A stretch of DNA of 64,000 nt, taken from positions 32,604,001-32,668,000 of the forward strand of contig JAZBRS010000049.1 in the NCBI GenBank assembly GCA_037176725.1, read 5' to 3'. A program made the translations under genes and the position numbers. Of this stretch, positions 9,961 through 20,567 are shown piece after piece. The notes under the pieces are model-generated. The model searched no databases, was not told where the DNA came from, and was given only the letters and a program-made list of their open reading frames with translations. The stretch's first letter is position 1. Each line of letters opens with the position of its first letter. The stretch is from Posidonia oceanica. Taxonomy: Eukaryota > Streptophyta > Magnoliopsida > Alismatales > Posidoniaceae.

Positions 9961-9998
9961 ATCAAAATCTCACCTTTGCACGAGGGCACTTTTAGCCG

Positions 9999-10015
9999 TC
10001 CCACCGTGATCGCCA
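9999..10015 (-). other. primer binding site, tRNA-Arg type (A1)
   Basis: Minus strand TGGCGATCACGGTGGGA, three bases from the LTR end at 10019. It marks the 5' LTR and so the minus orientation of the element. Confidence 0.7.
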
Positions 10016-10134
10016 GACTGTGGATATGGGGTTTTTCGGAGGAGAAGATGGTTTCTCTCTGTGGTTTGTTTCACCTTCTCGGAGTCCCCTTTTGCTTTTC
10101 GTCGATTCCGACACTCCACATGTGTCGAAATCGG

Positions 10135-10147
10135 TGTTATCGCCACT
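10135..10147 (-). other. primer-site-like sequence inside LTR A1
   Basis: TGTTATCGCCACT on the plus strand, about 120 bp inside the LTR; one base differs from the copy at 2426. Confidence 0.5.
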
Positions 10148-10752
10148 CTCGGTTTGTTTGCGTTGGCCCTCGAGACGCGTTTGGGAGATGTAGGGTGTGG
10201 GTTCAGCTACCCTGGGACAACGCCAGCGTTGCCCAAGGGTGCCCATACTTTGGTGAGTTTCTTCTTCTTCTTCTTCTTCTTCCTTGCAACAAAAATGATA
10301 TGAAAGATACAACTTAATTCAGTGTAGTAAGTAATCCTAGATACATAGAAAATGACATAAACAAAATAAAGGAAAAAACACTTACCCAAGGGGTTTTATC
10401 CCCTCAATTGTAACTACCTATGAATGCCTAGCCACACAGTATGATAAAAGAAATGCAATATGCAAATGTGTAAAGCAAAATTATAACGCTAAAGTAAAAC
10501 CCCCTTTGGGTGTAATGGAATGCTTGGAATGTGAAAAATTGATGTGACGTAGTCGACGACAAAAATCTCAAGCTTTTTGGCTCTTTCTCTCTCTTTCTCT
10601 ATCTTAGGATCTTTCACAAGATTTCTCAAGGTCTTGGCTGATCAGTTCTGGGCCTCCCCCAAGGTTGAGGGTACCCCTGCTTTTATAGAAGCAGGGGAAG
10701 AACAATAATGTGTCAAAGGGAGCCAACTCAGCAAAGTTTCCAAAACAGAAGT

Positions 10753-10808
10753 GTTAAACGCTGATTTCTCAGCTTTTAATGTTAAACGCTAGGAACCCAG
10801 CATTTAAC
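10753..10808. repeat. stem-loop module in LTR A1
   Basis: Arms GTTAAACGC at 10753, GCTTTTAAT at 10772, GTTAAACGC at 10781 and GCATTTAAC at 10800; offsets 0, 19, 28, 47. Loop TAGGAACCCA. Confidence 0.85.
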
Positions 10809-10990
10809 AGCCTCCTGAGCTCTAGCTGTTGTGGATAAAGAATATTCTCCCATATTTGTTGATTGACCAAGATTAAGCCACTTTAAATTGGCATTAAAGG
10901 ACTTTGACTGGTCAAGGATTCCAAATATGGTAAAAGAATCGACATCAAATTTGGGCCAGATAAGGAAAGTTGATCCAGCAAATTGCCGCC

Positions 10991-11047
10991 GTAAAACACA
11001 TGGAATCAGGCATTCTACGTTGAATGGCTAGAACCCAGCGTTCAACG
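10991..11047. repeat. stem-loop module in LTR A1
   Basis: Arms GTAAAACAC at 10991, GCATTCTAC at 11010, GTTGAATGG at 11019 and GCGTTCAAC at 11039. Offsets 0, 19, 28, 48. Confidence 0.7.
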
Positions 11048-11219
11048 ACCCTCCGAGGTAGCTGTGGATTCGAAGGAATAATCAGCAATTAATTGTAGGT
11101 TAATGCCCATTAAATTAAGATTCGTTAATCACTTGATCAATGGACCTCCAAAAGGAGCAACAAACAGGATTTCTGCTTTGGCTAAATAAGGAAAGTCATG
11201 ATCAACACTGGGTATCAAC

Positions 11220-11275
11220 GTTAAATGCTAGTAACCCAGCGTTTTATGTTAAAAGCTGGGATGCCAACGTTTAAC
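11220..11275. repeat. stem-loop module in LTR A1
   Basis: Arms GTTAAATGC at 11220, GCGTTTTAT at 11239, GTTAAAAGC at 11248 and ACGTTTAAC at 11267; offsets 0, 19, 28, 47. The loop TAGTAACCCA is close to that of the module at 10753. Confidence 0.85.
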
Positions 11276-11443
11276 ACCTCCAGGCAGTCCACCTTCCAAA
11301 TTTGGCTAAGAAATTAAAGATGCTCAGGTTGCTGACATTTAAAGCACAATAAAGGACTCTTTAAGGGCACAAAGACAATGTTGTGGTCTGGGGATTAAAT
11401 TGGATTTATGAACTGAGCTGATCTGGCCATAGTTTTGTAAGGT

Positions 11444-11500
11444 TGTTAAACGGCTAATACCCAGCATTTAACGTAGAACGTTGTGAAATACCCTTTCAAC
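11444..11500. repeat. stem-loop module in LTR A1
   Basis: Arms GTTAAACGG at 11444, GCATTTAAC at 11464, GTAGAACGT at 11473 and CCTTTCAAC at 11492. Second pair offset 19; first 20. Confidence 0.7.
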
Positions 11501-11631
11501 ACCCACAATAAGCATTTGGCTTGAATGAGAGAGGTTAGATCGAGAAAAGGACCTCTAGAGGTGAACTGGGCATGATATGGTGCAAAGGGAATTCATTACA
11601 ATGAGAGAAGTGCCAAAATGGGGTGTCTACA

Positions 11632-12493
11632 GTAATAAGCTTGAAAGATCCTTTTGTATATATTTCTTTCATAGGTACTTTACGCATTTCCAATTTAAAA
11701 GGCTTTGGTCTACATTTTCGAAATTAAGATGTTGACTGTTTTTAATAGTTAGTGTTCTATTATAAGTAGGGTTTCAAGACCCATTGGAGTCGTTAGCGAT
11801 GAGATTTAATATCATTGACATAGTGGAAGATAACCCTAAATACTAGTGGCCCATCAACAGAAACAAAGCTCAAAAACCCCTAAATCATGCCTAGCAGGAA
11901 ACAAGGAGCAACCTACAACGAGAGGCCTCGAACCTAATATCCCATGTTATATAACACTATTCAAAGAAATTAAATTCGGCAACTAACGATCACTAATGAC
12001 TTTGATACCAACTCTAGCAGGAATACAAAAACTATTATAACATTGCTACTTATACATGAATAATAACACTGATAGAATTTAGGAGTGAAACTCATAGATT
12101 TTCAAATATATTACATAAGAAAGCTTTACAAATATTACTGCTTCAGATCTTTCAAGGCACAAATTCCTTGCTTGCAATTCTCCACTCACACTTGCAACTC
12201 TCAGCTCACACACACAATTCTCAACTCTCGACTCACACTTACAATTATCAGCTTCAGGCAACCGATGCCCTCCCTTTATCATGCTAGCCTTTTATAGAGA
12301 ATGGAGATGATTCATCCTTCATTAGTGGACAAATATGGCACGATGAGAGAAAAGTTGATCTTTTCGAAGGTTTAATCCCCTTCTTCCTTGTTTTTCACTC
12401 CCTTACATTCTCACTTCCCTCCCCTTCTTCCGAGTTTACCTCTTCCAATAAATACCAATACTAATCTTACTACATCCATAAAAGGGAGGATCA
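11632..12493 (-). mobile_element. Ty1/copia-type LTR and leader fragment
   Basis: At 12010-12000 the minus strand reads TGGTATCAAAG, one mismatch from TGGTATCAGAG, the classic complement of initiator tRNA-Met used by plant Ty1/copia elements. The sequence before it (12493 down to about 12011) is then the 3' part of a 5' LTR and 11999-11632 its leader. No coding domain remains. Element B sits at 12494, apparently inside this LTR; its upstream half may continue past 26894. No LTR start was defined. Confidence 0.5.
12439..12465. repeat. 27-bp segment nearly identical to the GTF3C3 start-codon region
   Basis: This plus-strand segment beginning CCTCTTCCAATAA matches 37631-37657 at 26 of 27 positions. 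The second copy ends with the AT of the GTF3C3 start codon. No similarity is seen on either side. Confidence 0.8.
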
Positions 12494-13225
12494 TGTGGAT
12501 GTGGATTTTGGGGGTGTAGATGGATGAATGAAGTAGTCGGTGCTTCCACGACGTCGTCTACTTGGTGTGATCGCCACTCGTCGATTTGCAATGCTGGCTG
12601 ACAAGACGCCTGGGGGAGATGTGGATGATGTGGGTCGTCAGCTCACTGGATCAACGGCAGGATGTCGTCCAGCAGCGTCCTCGTGCTATGTGAGTGTGTT
12701 CCTTTCCTTCAAAATAAATAATAGAGATCTAGGTAAGTCTGGGTGTAGTAAACATATCAGATAAACAAGAAAATAACATAATAAACGAATCTAATACTAA
12801 CCGGGGGTGGTTCCCCGCATGCATGTGCTATGGGTCCTAATTAAGGAATGCAATAATGAAAATGAAAAAGTAGATTTGAAGAAATACTCCCTTCACCCTC
12901 GTGCTCTTATGGCATGGAGTGAGGAAGTGGAGGTACGGACGGAGCTCCGGCTAAGCTGATCTCTAGCATCTAAAGTTGATAATCTAAGGTTGATCTAAAG
13001 TAGATGATCTCTGGGATCTAGGGTTTCTCGAAGGATTTGGGCAGAGTGGGGACTAGGGATCTCTCAGAATCTCTCTAACTCTTAGAAATATCTCCTAACT
13101 CGGGCTCCTAACTCTCAAAAATGCCTCCCCTTAAGCTCTAGCTCTCGGAGCCCTTCTATAGAGGTGTGGGGCTCAAATGGATCAGATCTAGGAATTTTCT
13201 AGAGATAAATTAGATATTTTAGCAA

Positions 13226-13246
13226 GTCGCCTATTGGATCGGCGAC
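13226..13246. repeat. B-type dyad GTCGCC / GGCGAC
   Basis: GTCGCC at 13226 and GGCGAC at 13241, offset 15, loop 9. In the other LTR (about 25765) one arm reads GTTGCC. Confidence 0.75.
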
Positions 13247-13898
13247 AAGCACAAATATCTCATATTAATAACGTGGAAATGGCGTGCAAGTCCGCAGATC
13301 GGAAGATAGAATGTGCCACTGTAGACACCCCATTTTGACACCTAGCGGCGGATCAAACTTGGAGGAACGAACGCAGAAGCGGCGGATTCAACCTTTCCAC
13401 CCAAACTGACCCAAAACCAAATCCTATTCCAAACCCTACCCAAAACCACCCATTCCCATTTCACAACTCAACTCAAGCCTTAAACCAACCCAAGCCCAAT
13501 AGCAGTCCAATCCATTGAGTTGCACGCTCAGGCGCCGCATGCAGAGGCGACTAGACCTCGTCGCCAAGATTAGTGGCAACTGGGTTTGGCGTCATGGGTA
13601 GCGGCAACTCGACTGTAACTCAGGCCACCGCCCAAGCCCTTCCCGCGCCATTGCCGATCGTCGTCTCCTGCCACCCGTTCCCTCGGCCACTTACTCCTCG
13701 CTACCGCCACCCACTACACGCCAATCGCCAGTAACTCCCTGGCACCACGTCACCTCCTCGCCAATGTCCTTCCCGCACTCACCGCCCTCACTGCCACGGC
13801 CGCCTGCAACCTTGCCACCGACGACCTTCGCCATCCTCTCCTGCAAGTCCACTTACTTCCTCGATCTCACAGCCCCCTCACAACTAGAGACTACCCCT

Positions 13899-13955
13899 CC
13901 TCTACCACGATTGGCTGCTGCCAGAGCCAATAGAGGCAGCCAATCGTGGTAGAGG
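13899..13955. repeat. 20-bp perfect inverted repeat
   Basis: The arm CCTCTACCACGATTGGCTGC at 13899-13918 is repeated as its exact reverse complement at 13936-13955, with a 17-nt loop. Next bases do not pair. Confidence 0.95.
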
Positions 13956-14909
13956 TGAACCCAATTCCAAACACCGGACACAATTTCACAGCCGACCCAA
14001 TTTTTCCATCTCCTCCCTCGCCGCTCAAACGAGAGGGCGTAGAGGCAATCCAGAAACACTCCTACACACCCCAGCTTCTTTCCAAGCTTTTCAAATATCT
14101 ATTTCGGATCCCGAACCGTCGCAACGACCCCGCAACCGATCCTCCTTGCCGCTACCAGCCAACATTGCTAGAAGCCAACCCGTGGCGCCAAACTCCTCCA
14201 GACTCCATGCACACCTTCTCCTGGTCGCCACGAACGCCGCCCAATCAACCCGAGCGCTCGTCGCTGCGACCTCCACGCCGGCGCACTCCGGCGAGCTAGG
14301 TCGGGGGGCACGACTGTGCATCCCCGTAGGTGAGCGACTCCTCCATCAGCTTCGTATCATGCCATGCATGCTTTTTAGATAATTATTTGTATCTTATCGT
14401 AGCTTAGCCGCCGTCGTTGGCCTTCTTCTCCGGTACCGAAGGATTGCTAGGTTAGGCGCTGCAGCAAGCAGCGACTGACCTGCACCTCCGACTGCCGGCT
14501 GGCCGGACTTTGGATCGTCGCTCTGGCCAACCCAGAGCTCCATTTTATTTACTTTTTGCATGCCTGTGATTGTAAATGTTTGCTCTTCATGTTTGCATAG
14601 TTAGATCATAGTTTTGCATAGCCATGGGTTCCAGATTTGGTCCCAAAGTTGGTTGTTTGGAAAGCCTGAGTTGCAGTACTGCCGCCGCTAACACTGGTGA
14701 CTCAACTGCAACTCTTGGCCATTCCTCCGGTCACTCTTTGGACCATCGTATCTTGCGACCTAGGCGTCCATTTTGCAGTTTGTTTGCATGCTTGTATTCC
14801 TGATCATGCCATCTACATGTTCATACATTTAGTTTGCCATTTCGCATCATTTAGCTAGCTTGTTTTCGGCCATGAAGGTCACTGTCTGGTTGACACTGTG
14901 CATGCCTCT

Positions 14910-14971
14910 GTCGCCAGTGTCCCAGGCGACAAGCTCAGACGCCACTCACACCAGCGACTGGGTTCAGTGGC
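14910..14971. repeat. triple stem-loop array in the solo LTR
   Basis: GTCGCC at 14910 pairs with GGCGAC at 14925; GACGCC at 14938 pairs partly with AGCGAC at 14953; a third arm AGTGGC starts at 14966. Units start every 28 bp and pairs are offset by 15. Confidence 0.7.
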
Positions 14972-16325
14972 TACTCTGACAAGCGCCATGTGCCTCGTCG
15001 ATCTCACTGGCGACATGCATTGCCACCGCTCAGGGCAGCGACCAAGCCTGCAGTCCAGACAGTGGTCGAGCCACCCTTGTTTGCCGCTTTGCATCTTGTT
15101 TAATCCGCTCGCCTGTTTACAGATTTGTTTCCCAAGCTTGTTTATCATCGCTTTGCTGCATTTTCGCTTTGATCTGATTTCTAGCATGTTTTCAAAGCTT
15201 GCATCATTTACAAACCCATGTCGCATGTCACTTTGCATTGCATGGTTTATCCGCTGTTTTGTTTTCCGCCTGCATTGCATTAGGGCAATGATGCTTACTG
15301 TCTGGAGTTCTTACGAATCAGGGCACGCCCCGTTCGGAACACTGGCAACGCTGCTGAGCACATAGACTGCATGTTTAATTTCATTCATGCATCATGACAT
15401 ATTAAGCATGTAACTAAGCATTCATTAGGCATTCATAACATCTCTTGCCCTTGGGGCGTACAGTAAAGGCAAGCAATTGCTGACATCCTGCATATGCGAG
15501 CGATAAGCCTTTAAAGACTGATTCCTCGGGTGTGTCAGGGGTGCCTAACACCTTCCCCGTGCGTAACAGGAGTCCTTACCCTTTCTCTTGGCCCGCAATG
15601 ACCATTAAGCCCTCATCCTAGGCACGAGTCATATCATTGCATAACATTGCATCCTTTTGCATGTTTTTCATGCATCTCCCCGGTTTTTCTTGTCTCCCGA
15701 TTTAATAGACTAGGTGGCAACTCCAAATTTGCTTTATCTTTGTTTTTTCTCTTTTTTAGGTGTTTTTGAGTAGAGTTTCCTTCCTCGGATCCACCCGCTA
15801 ATAGTGACCTACTATCGATCGGTGCACACGAACTTTGGCATCGTGCATGGATGCACCGATTTTCAGGGTTACTACAGCCACGTTATCAAGTCACCACTTA
15901 GGATGGCGTCGAGCTAACGCGGCAATGACATGTAGGATCCGATTAAAAGGTAACAGAAAAGACCACGTCATCAAGTCGCCGCTTATAGCGACACCTACTT
16001 CCTGGAATATTCCAGACTTAATTTTAAATGTGATTTTAGATTTTTAAGAAGGATATGACACATTAAAAATGTGTTAAAAATCAGGATAAAGTCTGGTTGT
16101 CACCCAAATCTAGGATTTTCTAGAATCTTCATTAATTAATCATTTTTAATATGATATACATAATATACCATATATTTAGTGTTAGAAAAATCGTAGAAAT
16201 ATCAATAATTATGGGAAAAATGTTATAATAGTTTATAAAAATCCCATATATTATATTAATGCCCAGGATGACAAAATATGCTGAGAGGGAGTGGCAGGAT
16301 TCTTCTCTATGGCGACATCACAGTC

Positions 16326-16378
16326 TAGTCGCCGGTGGTGGTGGCGACTAACTGTGTCGCTGTCTACAGGGCAACGAG
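16326..16378. repeat. doubled B-type stem-loop, 3' LTR
   Basis: TAGTCGCC at 16326 and GGCGACTA at 16343 with a 9-nt loop, then GTCGCT at 16356 (28 bp after the first GTCGCC) with GGGCAAC downstream. The 5' LTR copy is at 26393. Confidence 0.8.
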
Positions 16379-18109
16379 CTGATCTTTTTACATTTTTAAC
16401 CCTGTCTTTTATCTTAATTCAAAGAAACATGTTAAAGGCCTAGAAAACTTCAGAAATTCCATGAAATCATAAAAACATCTTCTTTAACATTAAGATACTC
16501 AAATCTGCCACTAATTTGAGTGAAATGAGAGTATTAACTCTGCCACAGCTAATAAACTCTCACTAAATAAGGTTAAATGGACTCAAACTTGCCACTAGTT
16601 TGAGTAGAATAAAAGGTGTCCAGGGTGCTCAAACTTGCCACTAGTTTGAGTGTGTTAGCTCCGCCACAGTCAACGACCTTGAACCGAGTAAAATCAAGTA
16701 TTGTTTTTAATTAAATCTTGGAAAATCTGAAAAATATGTTATTTGTCCTTAGTTATGTGATTTAGGACGCCTCAGAGGTTCCTATCCTTAGTGAACTCTG
16801 GGAAATGCCAAAATGGGATATCTACAGATGCCCCTCCTTGGAGTTGATCTTGGAACAAGATCGGCTCCAAGGTAAGATTGATGTCCCATTGAGCATTTCC
16901 TGAAGAGGGGAGCTCTGTCTCAAACAATCTACCGTTAGGGATAACTAAATTAAAAGAAAATAAAGAAGAAGGGGTGAACTGACTCGATTTCGGGAGATTG
17001 TCACACAGCTGAGTGGTTTGATTAAATGCCATCGTATTGAAGGCTCAGGCATGGAGGGGTCAAGCCGGTTTCGGAGCTATTTGTCACAACTGGTGTCAAG
17101 ACCATATCAATCATGTAGAGATGTGCTTCAACGGGGCAGAAACTAAGAAGGTGATCGTGGGGATTTTACCCTATCGCTGATCAAAAGGAAGTGCTCTTTT
17201 GGCATCATGTTTGAGATTTTACTCAGATTGGAATTGTTAAAAAGATAGGTAGGAATTGATTGGTTTTGGGAGGATCACATATTCTAAGGATTTCTATTAC
17301 TCTTGAAGAACAATGCTCTGTTCGTACTCCACTTCCAATGATTTGAGAAATAAATGCATGGATGCATGATTCAAGCAAAAAATGATAATGCAAGGTTAAC
17401 ACAAATGCAATGAATGGTCCATATGCTAGGTTAGGCCGGTGGGGTACGGTTGGTCCCAAACCATATGGACATATGCAAAATGAATAAATGCAATTCGTTG
17501 TGGTCAAGTGTTTTCCGTCCTCGAGTGTGACCAGTACTCTCAGGAAAGGATCATCATCCCACAACTCGATTTGGTAAGTAAAGAAGTTCTATGAATAAAG
17601 AACCAGGTGAGGGAGTGAACCCTTCATTTGCCAAACCGGATTTTGCCTTGTAGTCAAAGTGGATGTGCCTTCGCGCCATATGAGCCCCCAAGGCGTGAGC
17701 TCATTCTTCATGTTATAAGCTTTTCACCTTCACATTTAATAATGTATGTTAGTAATCACAGGTGGACCTTTCCCAGTCCCTAGGAAGATTGACTAAGTTA
17801 TACTTGCACAAGAAATAAAGTAGTCACTTAATCAACATTACTCGCTTTTTATCCGCTTGGGAACTAGGTGGAGGGAATTAGTCTTAGCCTCAGCTGAGAG
17901 ATGGAAAATCGGAGCCCAGTGGATGCCGATTGTGAGTCATCAGTAGATGCTCTAAAGATTATTGCAGGAGCAATGCCTTTGTCGAGAAAACGCACCCAAG
18001 CTGCGAAACACGCTTGAGTAGGACGCTGTCTTCAAATTCGAGGTGAATCAATTGTTACATCACCGGCAAGACTAGCTCCAATTTCCCTACTAGTATGTAG
18101 GGTAGATGG

Positions 18110-18315
18110 TACTTCTTTTTATGGTTTTTCCTTGGATTTTCTAATTTTTTTGATTTTCAAATTTTCTGATTTTTTTGGCTCTTTTTCGATTTTCTAAATT
18201 TTTTGGGGTTTTGGGTTTTCTGATTTTTTTTTTGGTTTTTTGGATTTTCTATTTTTTTTATTTGCTATTTTTTTTGTCTTTTGGATGCTTTTTTTTTGTT
18301 TTTTTTTTTTTAATG
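18110..18315. repeat. T-rich simple sequence
   Basis: Repeating TTTTCTGATTTTT and TTTTGGATTTTC type units. The F-rich frame across it is compositional. Confidence 0.85.
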
Positions 18316-18706
18316 ATGAGTGTGGTCACAACCCTTTCCTCTTTAGAGATCTGGCATGACTACCTCGTATTATCTTAGGGTGAGAGAGCCTTCCCTTCTA
18401 CCATGCTTGGCTTTTTTAGAACTTAGGACCTTATACTAACCTTAGTTGATTATTGTCTCCTTTATTTACTCAGTCTTTGAACTTCTAGGGTTCCCTACCC
18501 TTTGCTTGTGAGTGAGATAGGATGGGGGAGGTTTGAAGTACAGCAAGCTCTCGGCATCGGCTTGAGCTTTTAGGTTCCGCTTGCCAGGTTTGGTCCTAGT
18601 GCGCTTTCAATATTCCCAGGGGTTTCTCTTTTTCTTTTGGCTTTCTTTCTTTGCTTTGCTTTTTTCTTTTGGGGTTCCCCTCTCTTGTTATTTTCTGTAA
18701 GTGCCC

Positions 18707-18810
18707 GCCCATCACTGCCTTCCGGGCTTATGCTATGTACACTTACTTCATCTGTTTTCTCACCCCGTTTCAAGTACCTGCCCATCACTGCCTTCCGGGC
18801 TTATGCTATG
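18707..18810. repeat. 31-bp direct repeat
   Basis: The segment GCCCATCACTGCCTTCCGGG and the following 11 bases occur exactly at 18707-18737 and 18780-18810, 73 bp apart. Confidence 0.9.
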
Positions 18811-20177
18811 ACGGTGTACCAACATTTTCGTGCACTCCCCTATTTCAGTCGCTTTTCTAGGTCGAGTTAGGCATGCTCATCCATCACCACCCTCTCCGAT
18901 TTACACTAGTATGCAGCGCTATTTAGGGCAAGCGGATTTTATGATATGCCTTAGCTCCGAGCCTGCCTTTCTTTTACCTCCCTATGCAAGTGTATGTGCA
19001 GACAAGACAGAGTTGAGGTTACCCTAGTTGCTCAATTCCTTTTCTATTTGGGACACAACTTTCTTCCCTTGGCTAAGACTTAGTCTTTGATTCTCCCTGG
19101 GTTTAGCATGTTAATTAAGGGTGTACTTCTAGAGTACATGCAACTTCCACGGATCTGAAGATGGCTTCAGGTTGTCACAACCAGTTGATGGACCTTCCCT
19201 AGGTGTTACAGTCTCTGCTTAAAGACCCTAGATAATATTTTGGTAATTCTGCTCAATGCTTTAAGTTGTTGGGTGTAGTCCACACTCATCAGTCATTATT
19301 TTGATTTTATTTTTATTTATAATCTAAGCTAGCATTAAAAATAAACAAAATAAAGGAAAAGAAGAAAAAAATAGGAAACTGAATGTCTTATTTACATATT
19401 TTACAATAAATAAACACTGCCCCTAGTCGGGTTCAGTGAAACTTCGTACTCCCCTTCCCAGATGAGGGGACTTACCTAAGGGGTAACTGTGGAAGTCTGC
19501 CCCTGGCGTGGAGTAATGGTTGGGTGCTTGTGGCGCATCTTTTGGTTTTTCTTTCAGTTTGCGCCCAGTCCTTGCTTTTTCCGGATCAAAGTTGGACTCA
19601 TCTCGACTCGTTTCTTGCAATGTGCCACTAGTGGTTTTGTCTTTGAGTGAGGCTTTCCTCGGCCTTACTTATTTCTTTGAAGTGCAACCACTGATGTCCT
19701 CATTGGGCTCAGCATTAACCTCATTGTGTTCATATTTGCCCCTAGTGTACTCGTTTCCCTCTGTAGGATCAGGAGGTTTGGGAGGAGGACCGGTTATGGC
19801 CCGGGCCGCTTGAAGGTCTTGGCAAAGTGAGTGGAGTGCAGCCTCCATGTCATACCAGTATGTGTCAGTGTATTCATCATAGATGGGCCATGGGTGTGTG
19901 TACGGGAAGTATTGTTGAGCACTTTGTCCGATCATGTCCTGGAACATCTGAGAACCCGGCCCTTCCTCATGCCAATGATCATAATCTGACCACCCATCAG
20001 GTGGCTCTTCATCGTGTGACTCTGGTGATGACCTTCCTTCTCCTGGTTCTGGTGGAAAGGCTTCCCGATCTACCCTGAATCTCTCCAGTGGTTAGCCCTG
20101 ATAATGATTGCTTCCCCTTGATATTTGAATTTGAGCAGCTGGTGTACAAGGGATGCGACAACACCAATTTCTGCCAG

Positions 20178-20567
20178 CTAGGACTTTCCCAAAATCAAGG
20201 GTTGAGCCAGGTCCTCTTCCATTACTATAATTATGGTAGTGTTCGTGAGGGGGCCTATAGTAATGTTTAGCTTGATGGTCCCCATAGCTTCTCTTTGGCT
20301 TTTATCATAGGCTACGCAAGCGAAGCGATGTTTGGTGATCTCGTCTTCTTTAATGCCAAGACCATCAAGGGTGGATAAGGAGCAAACACTCTTGCTAGCA
20401 CCAGTATCAACCAGTACCCCAGGGAGTGGGCAATCATTGACGTCGACAGAGATGATTAATGAGCGTGAATGCTCTTCTGAAGTTGGTAGTTCCTCATCTC
20501 TAAAGACTATATTCTTTTGCTCAAACTCTGTGACAACTTCTCTAGCTGATTCAAGTTGTCCGTCCAT
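20178..20567 (-). pseudogene. retropepsin domain, element B
   Basis: A 129-residue frame with acidic N-terminus, FEQKNIVFRDEELP, then PGVLVDTGASKSVCSLST. The catalytic Asp-Thr-Gly sits at residues 54-56 (20408-20400) and is intact. Next come ITIGPLTNTTIIIVMEEDL and AQPLILGKS, where a stop replaces the Trp seen in element A1 (LILRRSWLAEVG); the homologous reading continues past the stop (LAEIGVVASLVHQLLKF). Role: Gag maturation. One stop and the lack of polymerase make the element defective. Confidence 0.8.

Larger units (their letters stand above)
2264..11631 (-). mobile_element. Tat-like Ty3/gypsy element A1 (gag-protease only)
   Basis: On the minus strand: 5' LTR 11631-10019, primer site 10015-9999, leader, gag (from 8477), CHHC knuckle, first retropepsin (about 6130-5750), second retropepsin-like domain (5065-4661), a short further frame, then LTR 3673-2264. 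No reverse transcriptase, RNase H or integrase motif was found in the roughly 1 kb between the second protease and the LTR. The element is therefore either a non-autonomous gag-protease derivative or an internal deletion. gag and protease frames carry several stops and frameshifts, and the two LTRs are strongly diverged, so it is old and inactive. Because the LTRs are so different, the 3' LTR may have been replaced by recombination. Confidence 0.75.
10019..11631 (-). repeat. 5' LTR of element A1
   Basis: A 1613-bp LTR running on the minus strand from TGTAGACACCCCATTTTGGC at 11631 to ...ATATCCACA at 10019. It carries four stem-loop modules (10753, 10991, 11220, 11444), an internal primer-site-like sequence (10135-10147) and a TTC microsatellite. 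Adjacent GTAAT at 11632-11636 could be one side of a target duplication; the partner cannot be located because of the tandem structure. Confidence 0.8.
13320..15876 (+). mobile_element. solo LTR (2557 bp) nested in element B, perfect TSD
   Basis: Begins TGTAGACACCCCATTTTGAC at 13320 and ends GGGTTACTACA at 15876, flanked on both sides by GCCAC (13315-13319 and 15877-15881). The uninterrupted sequence is seen in the other LTR of element B (around 25840-25860). No internal region, gag or pol is present, so it is a solo LTR left by LTR-LTR recombination. The first kilobase is GC-rich and C-rich. It contains a triple stem-loop array (14910-14971), a 20-bp perfect inverted repeat (13899-13955) and, about 150 bp before its end, TGGCAACTCCA, resembling the tRNA-Arg primer site of Tat elements. 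Orientation is inferred from that landmark. Frames over it (e.g. proline-rich 13764-13952) are compositional. Confidence 0.88.
12494..16826 (-). repeat. 3' LTR of element B, split by a nested solo LTR
   Basis: Matches 25032-26894 outside 13320-15881. Sense start TGTAGATATCCCATTTTGGC at 16826, sense end CCACATCCACA at 12494. Immediately upstream in sense (16840-16827) is GGAGGGGCATC, the likely polypurine tract. It holds a doubled stem-loop at 16326-16378 and dyads at 13226 and about 15973. The other LTR has about 75 bp extra around 25950-26025. Confidence 0.85.
16827..20100 (-). other. 3' internal region of element B, no pol domain
   Basis: About 3.3 kb between protease and 3' LTR. Contents: a T-rich stretch (18110-18315), a 31-bp direct repeat (18707 and 18780) and minus-strand frames such as 19947-19669 (YTDTYWYDMEAALHSLC) that I do not recognise. 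No YxDD, RNase H or integrase zinc motif was found. Confidence 0.6.

Noticed and set aside
13764..14382. Proline- and arginine-rich frames
   Set aside because: They lie inside the solo LTR and overlap each other on both strands; GC-rich composition explains them.
16772..17564. Minus-strand frames that might be pol
   Set aside because: No reverse transcriptase or integrase motifs; the first overlaps the LTR border.
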